Assembly: GCF_900078335.1 (NCBI RefSeq) | Contig: NZ_FKBR01000011.1 | Span: 215,795 to 279,794, forward strand | Direction of reading: 5' to 3' | From: Bordetella trematum | GTDB lineage: Bacteria > Pseudomonadota > Gammaproteobacteria > Burkholderiales > Burkholderiaceae_B | Length of the DNA stretch: 64,000 bases | In this document: positions 26,488 to 36,454 of the stretch, piece by piece | Numbering within the stretch: the first letter of the stretch is position 1 | Layout of the letters: each line of letters begins with the position of its first letter | Translations under genes and position numbers: made by a program | The notes under the pieces: model-generated | Databases searched by the model: none | What the model saw: the letters and a program-made list of their open reading frames with translations, nothing else | What the model was told of the DNA's origin: nothing

Positions 26488-27471
26488 ATGCGCCTTTTCC
26501 GCCCCCTGCTGGCCGCCGGCCTGATCGCCGCAGCCGTCACTGGAAACCTCGCCCGCGCCCAGGACACCGGCGACTGGCCGTCCAAGCCCATCACCCTGAT
26601 CGTGCCCTACGCCGCCGGTGGTTTTGCGGACACGCGTGTACGCCTGCTGGCGCGCAAGCTGGGCGACGCCCTGCAGCAGCCCGTGGTGGTCGAGAACAAG
26701 GCCGGCGCCGGCGGCGTGATCGGTACGGCCATGGTGGCCAAGGCTGCCCCCGATGGCTATACCCTCGGCACCGGCAACCTGGCGCCGCTGTCGGTCAACC
26801 CGACCCTGATGCCCAAGCTTTCCTATCAGGTCGACAAGGACCTGGCGCCGGTCATTCTGATCGAGAACAGCCCGCTGGTGCTCAGCGTGAACAACGACGT
26901 GCCGGTGTCCAATCTCCAGGAGCTGATCGCCCTGGCCAAACAGAAACCCGGCACGCTGACCTTCGGATCCTCGGGCGTGGGCGGCGCGCACCACCTGTCC
27001 GGCGAGATGTTCCGCGAACAGGCCGGCATCGACATCTCCCACGTGCCTTACAAGGGAGGCAGCCTGGCGGCCACCGACCTGATGGGTGGCCACATCACCA
27101 TGATGTTCGAGATGGGTTATTCGGCACTGCCGGCCATCCAGGGCAAGAAGATCCATCCCATCGCGGTCACCTCGGCCAAGCGCCTGGACGTCCTGCCCGA
27201 TGTGCCGACCCTGGCCGAGGCGGGTCTGCCCGGCTTCGAATCGTACAACTGGCAGGGCATCATCGCGCCGGCCGGCACGCCCAAGCCCATCATCGAACGC
27301 CTGAACACCGAGTTCAATCGCATCCTGCAGGACCCCGAAGTCCAACAGGCCATCGCCCAGACGGGCAGCCAGGCCGGCGGCGGATCACCGGAGGATTTCG
27401 GGGCATTCATCAAGTCTGAAACCGCCAAATGGGCGGAGGTCATCAAGGCCGGCGATATCAAGTTGCAGTAA
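26488..27471 (+). CDS. Bug/TctC-family periplasmic solute receptor
   Basis: A 327-residue periplasmic binding protein of the tripartite tricarboxylate (Bug) family. The start at 26488 is set by AGGAG 8 bases upstream and gives a normal signal peptide ending LARA (residue about 24). The mature protein opens WPSKPITLIVPYAAGGFADTR and continues VVVENKAGAGGVIGT, both diagnostic. No tctA/tctB membrane genes are nearby, typical of the many orphan receptors in Bordetella relatives. Ligand unknown, probably a carboxylate or amide. Confidence 0.93.
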   Translation: MRLFRPLLAAGLIAAAVTGNLARAQDTGDWPSKPITLIVPYAAGGFADTRVRLLARKLGDALQQPVVVENKAGAGGVIGTAMVAKAAPDGYTLGTGNLAPLSVNPTLMPKLSYQVDKDLAPVILIENSPLVLSVNNDVPVSNLQELIALAKQKPGTLTFGSSGVGGAHHLSGEMFREQAGIDISHVPYKGGSLAATDLMGGHITMMFEMGYSALPAIQGKKIHPIAVTSAKRLDVLPDVPTLAEAGLPGFESYNWQGIIAPAGTPKPIIERLNTEFNRILQDPEVQQAIAQTGSQAGGGSPEDFGAFIKSETAKWAEVIKAGDIKLQ

Positions 27472-27495
27472 GGTCGCCACGGAAAACTCTGTTCC

Positions 27496-27540
27496 AGCCC
27501 CGGGCCCGGGTCGCGATGCGACCGGGCTCCGGGCTACAAT
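27496..27540 (+). promoter_or_regulatory. imperfect GC hairpin and -10 element before mlaF
   Basis: Bases 27496-27534 fold into a long GC stem with small bulges around a GAT loop, probably ending the receptor transcript. TACAAT at 27535-27540 directly after it is a -10 candidate for the mla operon, about 65 bases before mlaF. I found no good -35. Confidence 0.45.
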
Positions 27541-27605
27541 GCCCCCTTCCTTACCTTCCCCTGGCCGAGCCACTTACGGGCGCTCACGCTCCGACCATCC
27601 TGCCT

Positions 27606-28442
27606 ATGCCCTCATCTCCTAGCAACAGCCCGGATCTCGTACTGTCCTGCCAGGATGTCTCCCTGGGCTACGGGGATTTCACGGTGCTGGCCGGCATCAG
27701 CCTGGAGGTGCACGCCGGCCAGGTCGTCGCCATCATGGGCGGCTCGGGCTCGGGCAAGACCACGCTGTTGCGGGCGGCAACCGGGCAGATCACCGCCCAG
27801 AAGGGCGTGGTCCAGGCCTTCGGCCAGGACGTGGCCACCGCCAGCGCCACCGAATTGCAGGCCCTGCGCCAGCGCATGGGCGTGCTGTTCCAGCAGGGCG
27901 CGCTGTTTACCGACCTCAACGTCTTCGAGAACGTCGCATTCCCGCTGCGCGAACACACCCGCGCCAGCGATGCCGAGATCCTCGAAAAGGTGCTCGACAA
28001 GCTCGACGCCGTGGGCCTGCGGGCCGCGGCCCACCTGCGTGTGGCCGAGATATCCGGCGGCATGGCGCGCCGGGTGGCCCTGGCGCGGGCCGTGGTCCTG
28101 GAACCCGAACTCATCCTGTATGACGAGCCGTTCGCCGGGCTGGACCCCATCTCCATGGGGATCACCGCCCGCCTGATCCGCCACCTGTCCGACCGTCTGA
28201 AGTGCGCTTCGGTGCTCATCACCCACGATATCCAGGAATCCTTCGCCATCGCCGACCAGGTGTATCTGGTCGGGCAGGGACTGCTCAAGGCTGCCGGCAC
28301 ACCGCAGACGCTGGCCGCCTCGCAGGATCCCTACGTGCGGCAGTTCCTCGATGGCGCCCCCGACGGTCCGGTGGCCTTCCGCTATCCGCAGACCCCGGCC
28401 TTCGAGGCCTGGCTGGGCCGCCAACAAGGACGCAAATCATGA
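27606..28442 (+). CDS. mlaF: phospholipid ABC transporter ATPase MlaF
   Basis: ATPase of the inner-membrane MlaFEDB complex that maintains outer-membrane lipid asymmetry by moving phospholipids between membranes. The 278-residue protein has Walker [10 protein letters not shown], signature [14 protein letters not shown] and Walker [14 protein letters not shown]. The start at 27606 gives the usual family N-terminus; in-frame codons upstream are not conserved-looking. mlaE begins inside its stop (ATGA). Confidence 0.95.
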   Translation: MPSSPSNSPDLVLSCQDVSLGYGDFTVLAGISLEVHAGQVVAIMGGSGSGKTTLLRAATGQITAQKGVVQAFGQDVATASATELQALRQRMGVLFQQGALFTDLNVFENVAFPLREHTRASDAEILEKVLDKLDAVGLRAAAHLRVAEISGGMARRVALARAVVLEPELILYDEPFAGLDPISMGITARLIRHLSDRLKCASVLITHDIQESFAIADQVYLVGQGLLKAAGTPQTLAASQDPYVRQFLDGAPDGPVAFRYPQTPAFEAWLGRQQGRKS

Positions 28443-29227
28443 CCGCGCTGGGCCGCTTCATCTCTGCCATCGGCGCATCCGTCAACAACGTCATCTACGG
28501 GGTTGGCTACTTCACGCGCTTTTTCGGCGCCATCCTGGCCCGCTCGGGGATCGCCCTGCAGCGCCCGCGCCTGGTGTCGCAGCAAGTGCACTTCATCGGC
28601 AACTATTCGCTGCTGATCATCGCCGTTTCGGGCCTGTTCGTCGGTTTCGTGCTGGGTCTGCAGGGTTATTACACCCTGAACCGCTACGGGTCCGAAGAGG
28701 CCCTGGGCCTGCTGGTGGCCCTGTCCCTGGTGCGCGAGCTGGGGCCGGTGGTCACGGCCCTGCTTTTTGCCGGTCGGGCCGGCACCTCGCTGACCGCCGA
28801 GATCGGCCTCATGAAGGCCGGCGAACAACTGGCCGCCATGGAAGTCATGGCGGTCGACCCGATGCGGCGCGTACTGGCGCCGCGCTTCTGGGGCGGCGTC
28901 ATCGCCATGCCCATCCTGGCTGCGGTGTTCTCCATGGTCGGGATCATGGGCGGCTGGGTGGTCGGCGTCGTACTGATCGGCGTGGATACCGGTGCGTTCT
29001 GGTCACAGATGCAGGATGGCGTCGATGTCTGGTCGGATGTGGCCAACGGCGTCATCAAGAGCCTGGTCTTCGGCGTCACCGTCACCCTGGTGGCGCTCTA
29101 TGAGGGCTGGCAGGCGCGGCCCACGCCCGAAGGCGTGGCGCGCGCCACCACCCGCACCGTGGTCGTGGGTTCGCTGGCGGTGCTCGGCCTGGACTTCCTG
29201 CTCACCGCCCTGATGTTTGGCAACTGA
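28439..29227 (+). CDS. mlaE: phospholipid ABC transporter permease MlaE
   Basis: Inner-membrane permease of the Mla system, 262 residues with five to six hydrophobic segments. The family marks are the interfacial helix with [41 protein letters not shown] and the coupling segment [18 protein letters not shown]. It overlaps mlaF by 4 bases and is followed by mlaD after 15 bases, so stoichiometric translation is likely. Confidence 0.95.
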   Translation: MTALGRFISAIGASVNNVIYGVGYFTRFFGAILARSGIALQRPRLVSQQVHFIGNYSLLIIAVSGLFVGFVLGLQGYYTLNRYGSEEALGLLVALSLVRELGPVVTALLFAGRAGTSLTAEIGLMKAGEQLAAMEVMAVDPMRRVLAPRFWGGVIAMPILAAVFSMVGIMGGWVVGVVLIGVDTGAFWSQMQDGVDVWSDVANGVIKSLVFGVTVTLVALYEGWQARPTPEGVARATTRTVVVGSLAVLGLDFLLTALMFGN

Positions 29228-29242
29228 TACGGATTCATCATC

Positions 29243-29722
29243 ATGTCACGCGAAAAAACCGATTTCTGGGTTGGCCTGTTCGTGCTGCTGGGCGCAGCCG
29301 CCCTGGTCTTTCTGGCGCTGCGCGCCGGCAACCTGAGCAGCTTCTCGTTTGCGCCCACCTATTCCCTGACGGCCGACTTCGACAATATCGGCGGGCTGAA
29401 GGTCCGCGCACCGATCAAGAGCGCCGGCGTCGTGGTGGGCCGCGTCACGGATATCCGCTTCGATGACCAGACCTTCCAGGCCGTGGTCTCGATGGACCTG
29501 GAGGCGCCCTACCAGTTTCCGCTGGACTCCTCGGCCAGCATCCTGACCTCGGGCCTGCTGGGCGAGCAATACATCGGCCTGACGCCGGGCAGCGAAGAAA
29601 AGGATTTTGCCGATGGCGGGAAAATCCGTTATACACAAAGCGCCGTCGTACTGGAGCAGCTGATCAGCAAGTTCCTCTACGGCACCGCCGAGAAGCAAGG
29701 CACCGCCGGCGACGCGCCCTGA
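29243..29722 (+). CDS. mlaD: MCE-domain substrate-binding protein MlaD
   Basis: A 159-residue membrane-anchored MCE protein that forms the periplasmic hexameric ring of the Mla transporter. One N-terminal transmembrane helix (DFWVGLFVLLGAAALVFLAL) is followed by the single MCE domain with YSLTADFDNIGGLKVRAPIK and GLLGEQYIGL. The C-terminal helix is short. Fourth-position mlaA is inserted between it and mlaC, a betaproteobacterial arrangement. Confidence 0.95.
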   Translation: MSREKTDFWVGLFVLLGAAALVFLALRAGNLSSFSFAPTYSLTADFDNIGGLKVRAPIKSAGVVVGRVTDIRFDDQTFQAVVSMDLEAPYQFPLDSSASILTSGLLGEQYIGLTPGSEEKDFADGGKIRYTQSAVVLEQLISKFLYGTAEKQGTAGDAP

Positions 29723-29782
29723 TCCCGCCGCCCGATCCAGACACCCCCTTATTCGAACACCTCGCCAAAGGTGCCTGACACC

Positions 29783-30571
29783 ATGAAGATGCAAGCCATC
29801 ACCCGCCTGACCACCCTGGCTGCCGCCGGCGCCATCCTGGCCGGCTGCGCGGCGTCCCAGAACCCGGATCCGCGCGATCCCTGGGAGGGATTCAACCGCG
29901 GTGTTTACAAGTTCAACGATACGGTCGACCGTGCGCTGTTCAAGCCGATCGCCCAGGGGTACACCTACGTGGTGCCCTCGCCCGTGCGCACTTGCATCCA
30001 CAACATGTTCAGCAACGTCGGCGACATCTGGGCCGGCACCAACAGCATGTTGCAGGGTCGCGGCCATGACTTCATCAATACCCTGGGCCGCTTCCTGTTC
30101 AACACCACCATGGGGCTGGGCGGCTGTATCGACGTCGCCTCCATGAATGGCGCGCGCAAGATCCCCAACGACTTCGGCACCACCCTGGGCGTCTGGGGCT
30201 TCAGCCAGGGTCCCTATCTGGTGCTGCCGTTCTGGGGCGCCAGCAGCGTGCGCGACGGCGTCGGCCTGATCGGCGACTTCAAGGGCAACCAGATGGCCAC
30301 CGTGGGCCGCATCGAGAACATCCCGCTGCGCAACTCGCTGTGGGGCCTGGAGATCGTCGACGCGCGCGCCAACCTGCTCGACGCCACCGACACCGTGGAC
30401 CGCGTGGCGCTGGACCCCTACAGCTTCATCCGCGACGCCTATCTGCAGCGCCGGGCCGCCATGGTGCGCGGCAACCTGGCCGCCGATGACGCGCCGCTGC
30501 CCAACTACGAAGACGAAGATGACGCGCCCGAGACCAGCTCGGCCGCGCCCGCTGCCCCGGCCAAACCCTGA
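29783..30571 (+). CDS. mlaA: outer-membrane lipoprotein MlaA (VacJ)
   Basis: Outer-membrane lipoprotein that removes phospholipids from the outer leaflet and passes them to MlaC. The 262-residue precursor starts at 29783 behind AAGGTG and has a lipobox AILAGC with the lipidated Cys near residue 23. The body contains DPWEGFNRGVYKFNDTVDRA, GLGGCIDVAS and FGTTLGVWG, diagnostic of VacJ. The C-terminus is acidic then Ala/Pro-rich (about residues 235-262). In enterics mlaA is unlinked; here it sits within the mla operon. Confidence 0.95.
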   Translation: MKMQAITRLTTLAAAGAILAGCAASQNPDPRDPWEGFNRGVYKFNDTVDRALFKPIAQGYTYVVPSPVRTCIHNMFSNVGDIWAGTNSMLQGRGHDFINTLGRFLFNTTMGLGGCIDVASMNGARKIPNDFGTTLGVWGFSQGPYLVLPFWGASSVRDGVGLIGDFKGNQMATVGRIENIPLRNSLWGLEIVDARANLLDATDTVDRVALDPYSFIRDAYLQRRAAMVRGNLAADDAPLPNYEDEDDAPETSSAAPAAPAKP

Positions 30572-30594
30572 ACCGGATCGAGGAAGGAGTTTTC

Positions 30595-31221
30595 ATGCGT
30601 TTTTCTTTCATTGCCTATGCCCGCCATGCGCTGCTCGCCTGCACCCTGGCGATCAGCGGCGTCGCTGCGGCCCAGGCCCCCAACCCCATGGGCCCGCCCG
30701 ATCAGTTCGTGCTTGAAGCCGCCAACCAGGCCATCGACCACCTGAAGGCCGACCGCGGCGTGAAGGCCGGCGACCTGACCCGCATCAACCACGTGGTCGA
30801 CGAGTACATCCTGCCCTACGTGGATTTCGAGAAGACCACGCGCCTGGCTGCCGGCCGCTACTGGCGCCAGGCCACGCCCGAGCAGAAGACCCGCCTGGCC
30901 GAGGCCTTCCGCGGCACGCTGGTGCGCACCTACAGCGGTGCGCTGGTCAAGGTCGACAACGGCACCAGCATCAAGCTGTTGCCGATGCGCGGCAAGCCCG
31001 ACGCCGACGACCTGGTGGTGCGCTCCCTCATCAGCCAGACCAACACGCAGCCGGTGCAGGTGGACTACCGCCTGGAGAAGACGCCGCAAGGCTGGCGCAT
31101 CTATGATCTGAACGTCGAAGGCATCTGGCTGATCGAGAACTATCGCAACCAGTTCGCGCAGCAGATCAACCAAAGCGGTATCGACGGGCTCATCGACGCC
31201 CTCAACAGTCGCAACCAGTAA
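30595..31221 (+). CDS. mlaC: periplasmic phospholipid-binding protein MlaC
   Basis: Periplasmic shuttle that carries phospholipid between MlaA and MlaD. The 208-residue precursor has a signal peptide ending GVAAAQA (about residue 24). The Tol-Tol-Ttg2 domain is seen in YILPYVDFEKTTRLAAGRYW, FRGTLVRTYSGAL and IYDLNVEGIWLIENYRNQF. It starts 23 bases after mlaA behind GGAAGGAG. A hairpin with T-rich tail follows, so the mla unit ends here; no STAS-domain mlaB gene is present after it. Confidence 0.95.
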   Translation: MRFSFIAYARHALLACTLAISGVAAAQAPNPMGPPDQFVLEAANQAIDHLKADRGVKAGDLTRINHVVDEYILPYVDFEKTTRLAAGRYWRQATPEQKTRLAEAFRGTLVRTYSGALVKVDNGTSIKLLPMRGKPDADDLVVRSLISQTNTQPVQVDYRLEKTPQGWRIYDLNVEGIWLIENYRNQFAQQINQSGIDGLIDALNSRNQ

Positions 31222-31268
31222 CCCTGCGGCCAGCCCGGGCTTGACGGGCATTGGATCGAACGCCAGAC

Positions 31269-31298
31269 GGCCCCCTCTATAATGGGGGCCTCTTTCCT
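31269..31298 (+). terminator. terminator of mla operon, overlapping a TATAAT element
   Basis: GGCCCCC (31269-31275) and GGGGGCC (31284-31290) form a 7-bp stem followed by TCTTTCCTT. The loop contains a perfect TATAAT (31278-31283), which could also be the -10 of the following ABC exporter; no good -35 is at the right distance. Confidence 0.55.
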
Positions 31299-31340
31299 TC
31301 CGGGTCCGGCCAGGGCCGGCCCGGGATTTGCGTCGTGTCT

Positions 31341-32117
31341 ATGTCAGCCGTCAGCCTCGAACACATCTCGAAAATCTATCCGCCTCGCAGGCAGGGATGG
31401 AAAAGCCTGTTTGGCGCCGCCGCCGAACCGGGCTTCCAGGCCCTGAACGATGTCAGCCTGCAGATCGAACATGGCGAGTTCTTCGGCCTGCTTGGCCCCA
31501 ATGGGGCGGGCAAGACCACGCTGATCTCGATCCTGGCCGGGCTGGCGCATGCCAGCCAGGGCCGCGCCAGCGTCTGTGGCTACGATGTGGTGAGCCAGTA
31601 CAAGGAGGCCCGCCGTGCGCTGGGCGTGGTGCCCCAGGAACTGGTCTACGACCCGTTCTTCACGGTGCGCGAGACCCTGCGGCTGCAGTCGGGCTACTTC
31701 GGCCTGCGCAACAACGACGACTGGATCGACGAGATCCTCTTCAATCTGGGCCTGGCCGACAAGGCCAATGCCAACATGCGCGCGCTGTCCGGCGGCATGA
31801 AGCGGCGCGTGCTGGTGGCCCAGGCCCTGGTGCATCGCCCGCCGGTGATCGTGCTGGACGAACCGACCGCCGGCGTGGACGTGGATCTGCGCCGCACGCT
31901 CTGGGAATTCATTTCGCGCCTGAACCGCGCCGGGCACACCATCATGCTGACCACCCACTATCTCGAAGAGGCCGAAGCCCTGTGCGGGCGCATCGCCATG
32001 CTCAAGGCCGGCCGCATCGTCGCGCTGGACACCACCCAGGCGCTGCTGGCAAGGGTGGGCGGCGCCGACCTGGAAGATGCCTTCGTGCGCATCATGCAAC
32101 AGGAGACGCAGGCATGA
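31341..32117 (+). CDS. ABC-2 type exporter ATPase (YadG-like)
   Basis: A 258-residue ABC ATPase of the drug/polysaccharide exporter class resembling YadG of enterics. Walker A is GPNGAGKTT, signature LSGGMKRRVLVAQA and Walker B VIVLDEPTAGVD, followed by the switch histidine in MLTTHYLEEAE. The start at 31341 has no clear ribosome site, so the start is less certain. The permease begins within its stop codon (ATGA). This pair lies between mla and murA; a cell-envelope substrate is plausible but unproven. Confidence 0.9.
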   Translation: MSAVSLEHISKIYPPRRQGWKSLFGAAAEPGFQALNDVSLQIEHGEFFGLLGPNGAGKTTLISILAGLAHASQGRASVCGYDVVSQYKEARRALGVVPQELVYDPFFTVRETLRLQSGYFGLRNNDDWIDEILFNLGLADKANANMRALSGGMKRRVLVAQALVHRPPVIVLDEPTAGVDVDLRRTLWEFISRLNRAGHTIMLTTHYLEEAEALCGRIAMLKAGRIVALDTTQALLARVGGADLEDAFVRIMQQETQA

Positions 32118-32917
32118 GCGCCGTTCCCACCCCTCCCATGGTGCAGCCCCGCCTGGACGGCGGCTCGGGCTTTCCGACCCTGCTGCGCAAAGAATTGCTG
32201 CGCTTCTGGAAGGTTGCCTTCCAGACCATCGCCGCGCCGGTCATCACCGCCTTGCTGTATCTGCTGGTGTTCGCCCATGTGCTCGAAGGACGGCTGATGG
32301 TCTACGGCTCGGTGCCGTACACGGCCTTCCTGATCCCGGGGCTCATGATGATGAGCATGCTGCAGAACGCCTTTGCCAACCCGTCGTCCTCGCTCATCCA
32401 GAGCCGCATCACGGGCAACCTGGTGTTCGTGCTGCTGCCGCCGCTGTCGCATCGCGAGTTCTTCGCCGCCTACGTGATCGCGGCCGTCGCGCGGGGCCTG
32501 GCCGTCGGTTTGTGCGTCTGGCTGGTGGCGCTGTTCTTCGTGCCGCTGGTGCCCACGCACCCGCTGTGGGTCCTGGGCTTCGCCATCCTGGCCTGCGGCA
32601 TCATGGCCGTGCTGGGCGTGGTGGCAGGGCTATGCTCGGAGAAATTCGACCAGCTGGCGGCTTTCCAGAATTTCCTGGTGATGCCGGCCACCTTCCTGTC
32701 GGGCGTGTTCTACTCCATTCATACGCTGCCGCCATTCTGGCAGGCCGTCTCGCACTGGAACCCCATTTTCTACACCATCGACGGCTTCCGTCATGGCTTC
32801 TTCGGGGTCTCGGACGTCTCGCCCTGGCACAGCCTGGCTGTCGTGGCGGGCGTATTCGTTGTACTTTCCCTCTTTGCGCTACGCCTGCTGGCGCGCGGCT
32901 ATAAGCTCAGGAACTGA
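32114..32917 (+). CDS. ABC-2 type exporter permease (YadH-like)
   Basis: The 267-residue membrane partner of the preceding ATPase, with six predicted helices and the ABC-2 family segment NFLVMPATFLSGVFYSIHTLP near residue 190. The N-terminus begins with a short soluble stretch, then FPTLLRKELLRFWKVAFQT, the interfacial elbow helix. It resembles YadH. Followed within 5 bases by ibaG. Confidence 0.9.
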   Translation: MSAVPTPPMVQPRLDGGSGFPTLLRKELLRFWKVAFQTIAAPVITALLYLLVFAHVLEGRLMVYGSVPYTAFLIPGLMMMSMLQNAFANPSSSLIQSRITGNLVFVLLPPLSHREFFAAYVIAAVARGLAVGLCVWLVALFFVPLVPTHPLWVLGFAILACGIMAVLGVVAGLCSEKFDQLAAFQNFLVMPATFLSGVFYSIHTLPPFWQAVSHWNPIFYTIDGFRHGFFGVSDVSPWHSLAVVAGVFVVLSLFALRLLARGYKLRN

Positions 32918-32922
32918 TTTTC

Positions 32923-33168
32923 ATGCTACCCACCCCCGAGCAGGTCCGCCAATACATCCTGGACGGACTGCCCTGTGACCATATCGAAGTTCAAGGCGAC
33001 GGCTCGCACTTCGAGGCCGTGATCGTCAGTCCGGCCTTTGAAGGCAAGCGCCTGATCGCGCGCCATCAGCTGGTGTACGGCGCCCTGGGCGACCGCATGA
33101 AGGCCGAGATCCATGCGCTGTCGATGCGCACCCTCACCCCCGCCGAATACTCCCAGGCAGATCGTTGA
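32923..33168 (+). CDS. ibaG: BolA-family protein IbaG
   Basis: An 81-residue BolA/IbaG-family protein, a class II KH-like fold that works with monothiol glutaredoxins in iron-sulfur cluster handling; in several bacteria it lies next to murA and affects the envelope. Visible family segments are [32 protein letters not shown] and a conserved His for cluster ligation in RHQLVY. Its stop overlaps the murA start as TGATG, so the link with murA is translational. Confidence 0.92.
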   Translation: MLPTPEQVRQYILDGLPCDHIEVQGDGSHFEAVIVSPAFEGKRLIARHQLVYGALGDRMKAEIHALSMRTLTPAEYSQADR

Positions 33169-34433
33169 TGGATAAACTCCGCATTACCGGCGGCGCCCAA
33201 CTGCGCGGCGAAGTCGAGATTTCCGGCGCCAAGAACTCGGCTCTGCCGATCCTGTGCGCCAGCCTGCTGACCGCCGATGCGCTGCACCTGAGCAATGTGC
33301 CGCAGCTCAACGACACCCGCACCATGCTGCGCCTGCTGGGCCAGCTGGGCGTCAAGGGCCAGAGCGAGGGCAGCAGCTTCACCCTGCAGGCCGATCAGGT
33401 CGACAGCGTCGAGGCGCCCTACGAACTGGTCAAGACCATGCGCGCCTCGATCCTGGTGCTCGGCCCGCTGGTGGCGCGCTTTGGCGAGGCCCGCGTGAGC
33501 CTGCCCGGCGGCTGCACCATCGGCCAGCGGCCGGTGGATCAGCACATCAAGGGCCTGGAGGCGCTGGGCGCCGAGATCACCATGGAGCACGGCTTCGTGG
33601 TGGCGCGCGCCAAGCGCCTGAAGGGCGCTTCCGTGCGCACCGACATGGTCACGGTCACCGGCACCGAGAACCTGCTCATGGCGGCCGTGCTGGCCGAAGG
33701 CCAGACCGTGCTCGAGAACGCCGCGCGCGAGCCCGAAGTGGTGGATCTGGCCGAACTGCTCATCAAGATGGGCGCGCGCATCCAGGGCCACGGCACCGAC
33801 CGCATCGTCATCGATGGCGTGGACCGCCTGCACGGCGCCGAGCACAAGGTGATCTCAGACCGCATCGAGGCCGGCACCTTCCTGTGCGCGGTGGGTGCGG
33901 CCGGCGGCGACATCACGCTGCGCAACACCGATCCGTCGATCATGGGCGCCACGCTGGACAAGCTGGCCGAGGCGGGCCTGACGCTGGAGACCGGCCCGGA
34001 CTGGATCCGCGGCGCCATGCATCAACGCCCCAAGGCCGTGAGCATCCGCACCCACGAGTACCCCGGCTTCGCCACCGATATGCAGGCCCAGGTGATGGCC
34101 CTGAACACCGTGGCCGAAGGCACGGCGGTGGTGGTCGAGAACATCTTTGAAAACCGCTTCATGCACGTGCAGGAACTGTGCCGCCTGGGCGCCGAGATCG
34201 ACATCGATGGCCATACGGCCGTGGTGCGCGGCGTGGCGCGCCTGTCAGGCGCCAAAGTGATGGCGACCGACCTGCGCGCCTCGGCCAGCCTGGTGATCGC
34301 CGGCCTGGCCGCCGAAGGCGTCACGCTGGTCGATCGCATCTACCACCTGGACCGCGGCTACGACCGCATGGAAGTGAAACTGCGCAGCCTCGGCGCGCGC
34401 ATCGAACGCGTCACCGGCAAGGAAGAGCAATGA
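33168..34433 (+). CDS. murA: UDP-N-acetylglucosamine 1-carboxyvinyltransferase
   Basis: First committed step of peptidoglycan synthesis: transfers enolpyruvate from PEP to UDP-GlcNAc in the cytoplasm; target of fosfomycin. The 421-residue protein has the active Cys116 in [14 protein letters not shown], so the fosfomycin-sensitive Cys form is present. Lys22 in SGAKNSALP and Arg residues of the RAGAALVIAGL-like [13 protein letters not shown] helix are also there. The start at 33168 overlaps ibaG; a TTG one codon upstream is not preferred. hisG starts within its stop. Confidence 0.96.
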   Translation: MDKLRITGGAQLRGEVEISGAKNSALPILCASLLTADALHLSNVPQLNDTRTMLRLLGQLGVKGQSEGSSFTLQADQVDSVEAPYELVKTMRASILVLGPLVARFGEARVSLPGGCTIGQRPVDQHIKGLEALGAEITMEHGFVVARAKRLKGASVRTDMVTVTGTENLLMAAVLAEGQTVLENAAREPEVVDLAELLIKMGARIQGHGTDRIVIDGVDRLHGAEHKVISDRIEAGTFLCAVGAAGGDITLRNTDPSIMGATLDKLAEAGLTLETGPDWIRGAMHQRPKAVSIRTHEYPGFATDMQAQVMALNTVAEGTAVVVENIFENRFMHVQELCRLGAEIDIDGHTAVVRGVARLSGAKVMATDLRASASLVIAGLAAEGVTLVDRIYHLDRGYDRMEVKLRSLGARIERVTGKEEQ

Positions 34434-35101
34434 GCATCGCCCCCGCGCCCCTGACCCTGGCTTTGTCCAAGGGCAGGATCTTCGAAGAAACGCTGCCCTT
34501 GCTCGCCGAGGCCGGCATCGAGGTTGGCGAGAACCCCGAGAAATCGCGCAAGCTGATCCTGCCGACCAGCGACCCCGGCCTGCGCCTGATCATCGTGCGC
34601 GCCTCCGACGTGCCCACCTATGTGCAATACGGTGCGGCCGACTTCGGCATCGCCGGCAAGGACGTGCTGATCGAGCACGCGGCCGGCCAGCCGGGGCGGC
34701 TGTACCAGCCGATCGACCTGGACATCGCCAAGTGCCGCCTGAGCGTGGCGGTACGCGAAGACTTCGATTACGCGGCCGCCGTGCACCAGGGCGCACGCCT
34801 GCGCGTGGCCACCAAGTATGTCCAATCGGCCCGCGAGCACTTCGCCAGCAAAGGCGTATACGTCGACATCATCAAGCTCTACGGCTCGATGGAACTGGCG
34901 CCCCTGGTCGGCCTGGCCGATGCCATCGTCGACCTGGTCTCCACCGGCGGCACGCTGCGCGCCAACGGTCTGCGCGAGGTCGAGGCCATCATGCCGATTT
35001 CCTCGCGCCTGATCGTCAACCAGGCCTCGCTCAAGACTCGCGGCGAGCGGCTGCAACCGCTGCTGGACACCTTCCAGCGCGCCGCCGCCCGCCAGGACTG
35101 A
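34430..35101 (+). CDS. hisG: ATP phosphoribosyltransferase, short form
   Basis: First enzyme of histidine synthesis, joining PRPP and ATP. At 223 residues it is the short form (HisGS), lacking the C-terminal regulatory ACT-like domain; short forms need the HisZ regulatory partner, whose gene is not in this window. The N-terminus is [18 protein letters not shown], and the PRPP loop is near [20 protein letters not shown]. It overlaps murA by 4 bases and leads the his operon. Confidence 0.96.
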   Translation: MSIAPAPLTLALSKGRIFEETLPLLAEAGIEVGENPEKSRKLILPTSDPGLRLIIVRASDVPTYVQYGAADFGIAGKDVLIEHAAGQPGRLYQPIDLDIAKCRLSVAVREDFDYAAAVHQGARLRVATKYVQSAREHFASKGVYVDIIKLYGSMELAPLVGLADAIVDLVSTGGTLRANGLREVEAIMPISSRLIVNQASLKTRGERLQPLLDTFQRAAARQD

Positions 35102-35131
35102 GCCTTACCCCCGACCACGCTGCTAGACGCC

Positions 35132-36454
35132 ATGGCCCTGATCAATCGTCTCGACTCCCGCGCTGCGGGCTTCTCTTCCGCCTTGTCCCGCCTGCTGGCT
35201 TTCGAAGCCGCCCAGGACGAGTCCATCGACCGCGCCGCGGCCGACATCCTGGCCGATGTCCGCACCCGGGGCGATGACGCCCTGCTGGAATACACCCGCC
35301 GCTTCGACCGCATGCAGGCAGCCGATGCCGCGGCACTGGAAGTGCCGCGCGCCGAATGGCAGGCGGCCCTGGAAGGGCTGCCGGCCGCGCAACGCGCCGC
35401 CCTGGAAGCGGCCACCGAGCGCGTGCGCGCCTACCACCGCCACCAGCGCAGCGAAACCTGGACCTACACCGAGCCCGACGGCACGATGCTGGGCCAGCAG
35501 GTCACGCCGCTGGACCGGGTCGGTCTGTATGTACCGGGAGGCAAGGCCGCCTACCCCTCATCGGTGCTGATGAACGCCATTCCGGCCAAGGTCGCCGGCG
35601 TGCCCGAGCTCATCATGGTCACGCCCACGCCCGACGGCCAGCGCAACCCCATCGTGCTGGCGGCTGCGGCCATCAGCGGCGTGGATCGCGTCTTCGCCAT
35701 TGGCGGCGCCCAGGCGGTCGGCGCACTGGCCTACGGCACGGCCACCGTGCCGGCGGTCGACAAGATCGTCGGCCCTGGCAACGCCTATGTGGCCGCCGCC
35801 AAGCGGCGCGTCTTTGGCGTGGTGGGCATCGACATGATCGCCGGCCCCAGCGAGATCCTCGTCATCTGCGACGGCAAGACGCCGGCCGACTGGATCGCCA
35901 TGGATCTGTTCTCGCAGGCCGAGCACGACGAACTGGCCCAGTCCATCCTGCTGTGCCCGGATGCCGCCTACCTGGACGAGGTGCAGGCAGCCATCGAACG
36001 TTTGCTGCCGACCATGCCGCGCGCCGACATCCTGCGCGTGAGCCTGGCCAACCGCGGCGCCCTGATCCAGGTGCGCGACCTCGACGAGGCCTGTGACATC
36101 GCCAACACGATCGCCCCGGAGCACCTGGAGATCTCCACCGAACAGCCCGAGCGCTGGAGCGCCAAGATCCGCCACGCCGGCGCCATCTTCATGGGCCGCT
36201 ACAGTTCCGAAGCGCTGGGCGACTACTGCGCCGGTCCCAACCACGTGCTGCCCACCTCGCGCACGGCGCGCTTCTCCTCGCCGCTGGGCGTCTACGACTT
36301 CCAGAAACGCTCCAGCCTGATCCAGGTGTCGCACCAGGGCGCCCAGACGCTGGGACGCATTGCCGCCGAGCTGGCCCTGGGAGAGGGGCTGCAGGCCCAT
36401 GCCGCCAGCGCCCAATACCGCCTGGACGACGCGCAGTCCGGCCCGTCCTCATGA
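35132..36454 (+). CDS. hisD: histidinol dehydrogenase
   Basis: Catalyses the last two steps of histidine synthesis, histidinol to histidine, with NAD and zinc. The 440-residue protein shows [38 protein letters not shown] and the conserved QAEHDELAQ with the metal-binding Gln/His, plus [16 protein letters not shown] near the C-terminus. hisC begins inside its stop codon (ATGA). Confidence 0.97.
   Translation: MALINRLDSRAAGFSSALSRLLAFEAAQDESIDRAAADILADVRTRGDDALLEYTRRFDRMQAADAAALEVPRAEWQAALEGLPAAQRAALEAATERVRAYHRHQRSETWTYTEPDGTMLGQQVTPLDRVGLYVPGGKAAYPSSVLMNAIPAKVAGVPELIMVTPTPDGQRNPIVLAAAAISGVDRVFAIGGAQAVGALAYGTATVPAVDKIVGPGNAYVAAAKRRVFGVVGIDMIAGPSEILVICDGKTPADWIAMDLFSQAEHDELAQSILLCPDAAYLDEVQAAIERLLPTMPRADILRVSLANRGALIQVRDLDEACDIANTIAPEHLEISTEQPERWSAKIRHAGAIFMGRYSSEALGDYCAGPNHVLPTSRTARFSSPLGVYDFQKRSSLIQVSHQGAQTLGRIAAELALGEGLQAHAASAQYRLDDAQSGPSS

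Noticed and set aside
31278-31283. Strong sigma70 promoter for the ABC exporter
   Set aside because: TATAAT is perfect, but no acceptable -35 lies 16-18 bases upstream and the element is in the loop of a terminator-like hairpin.
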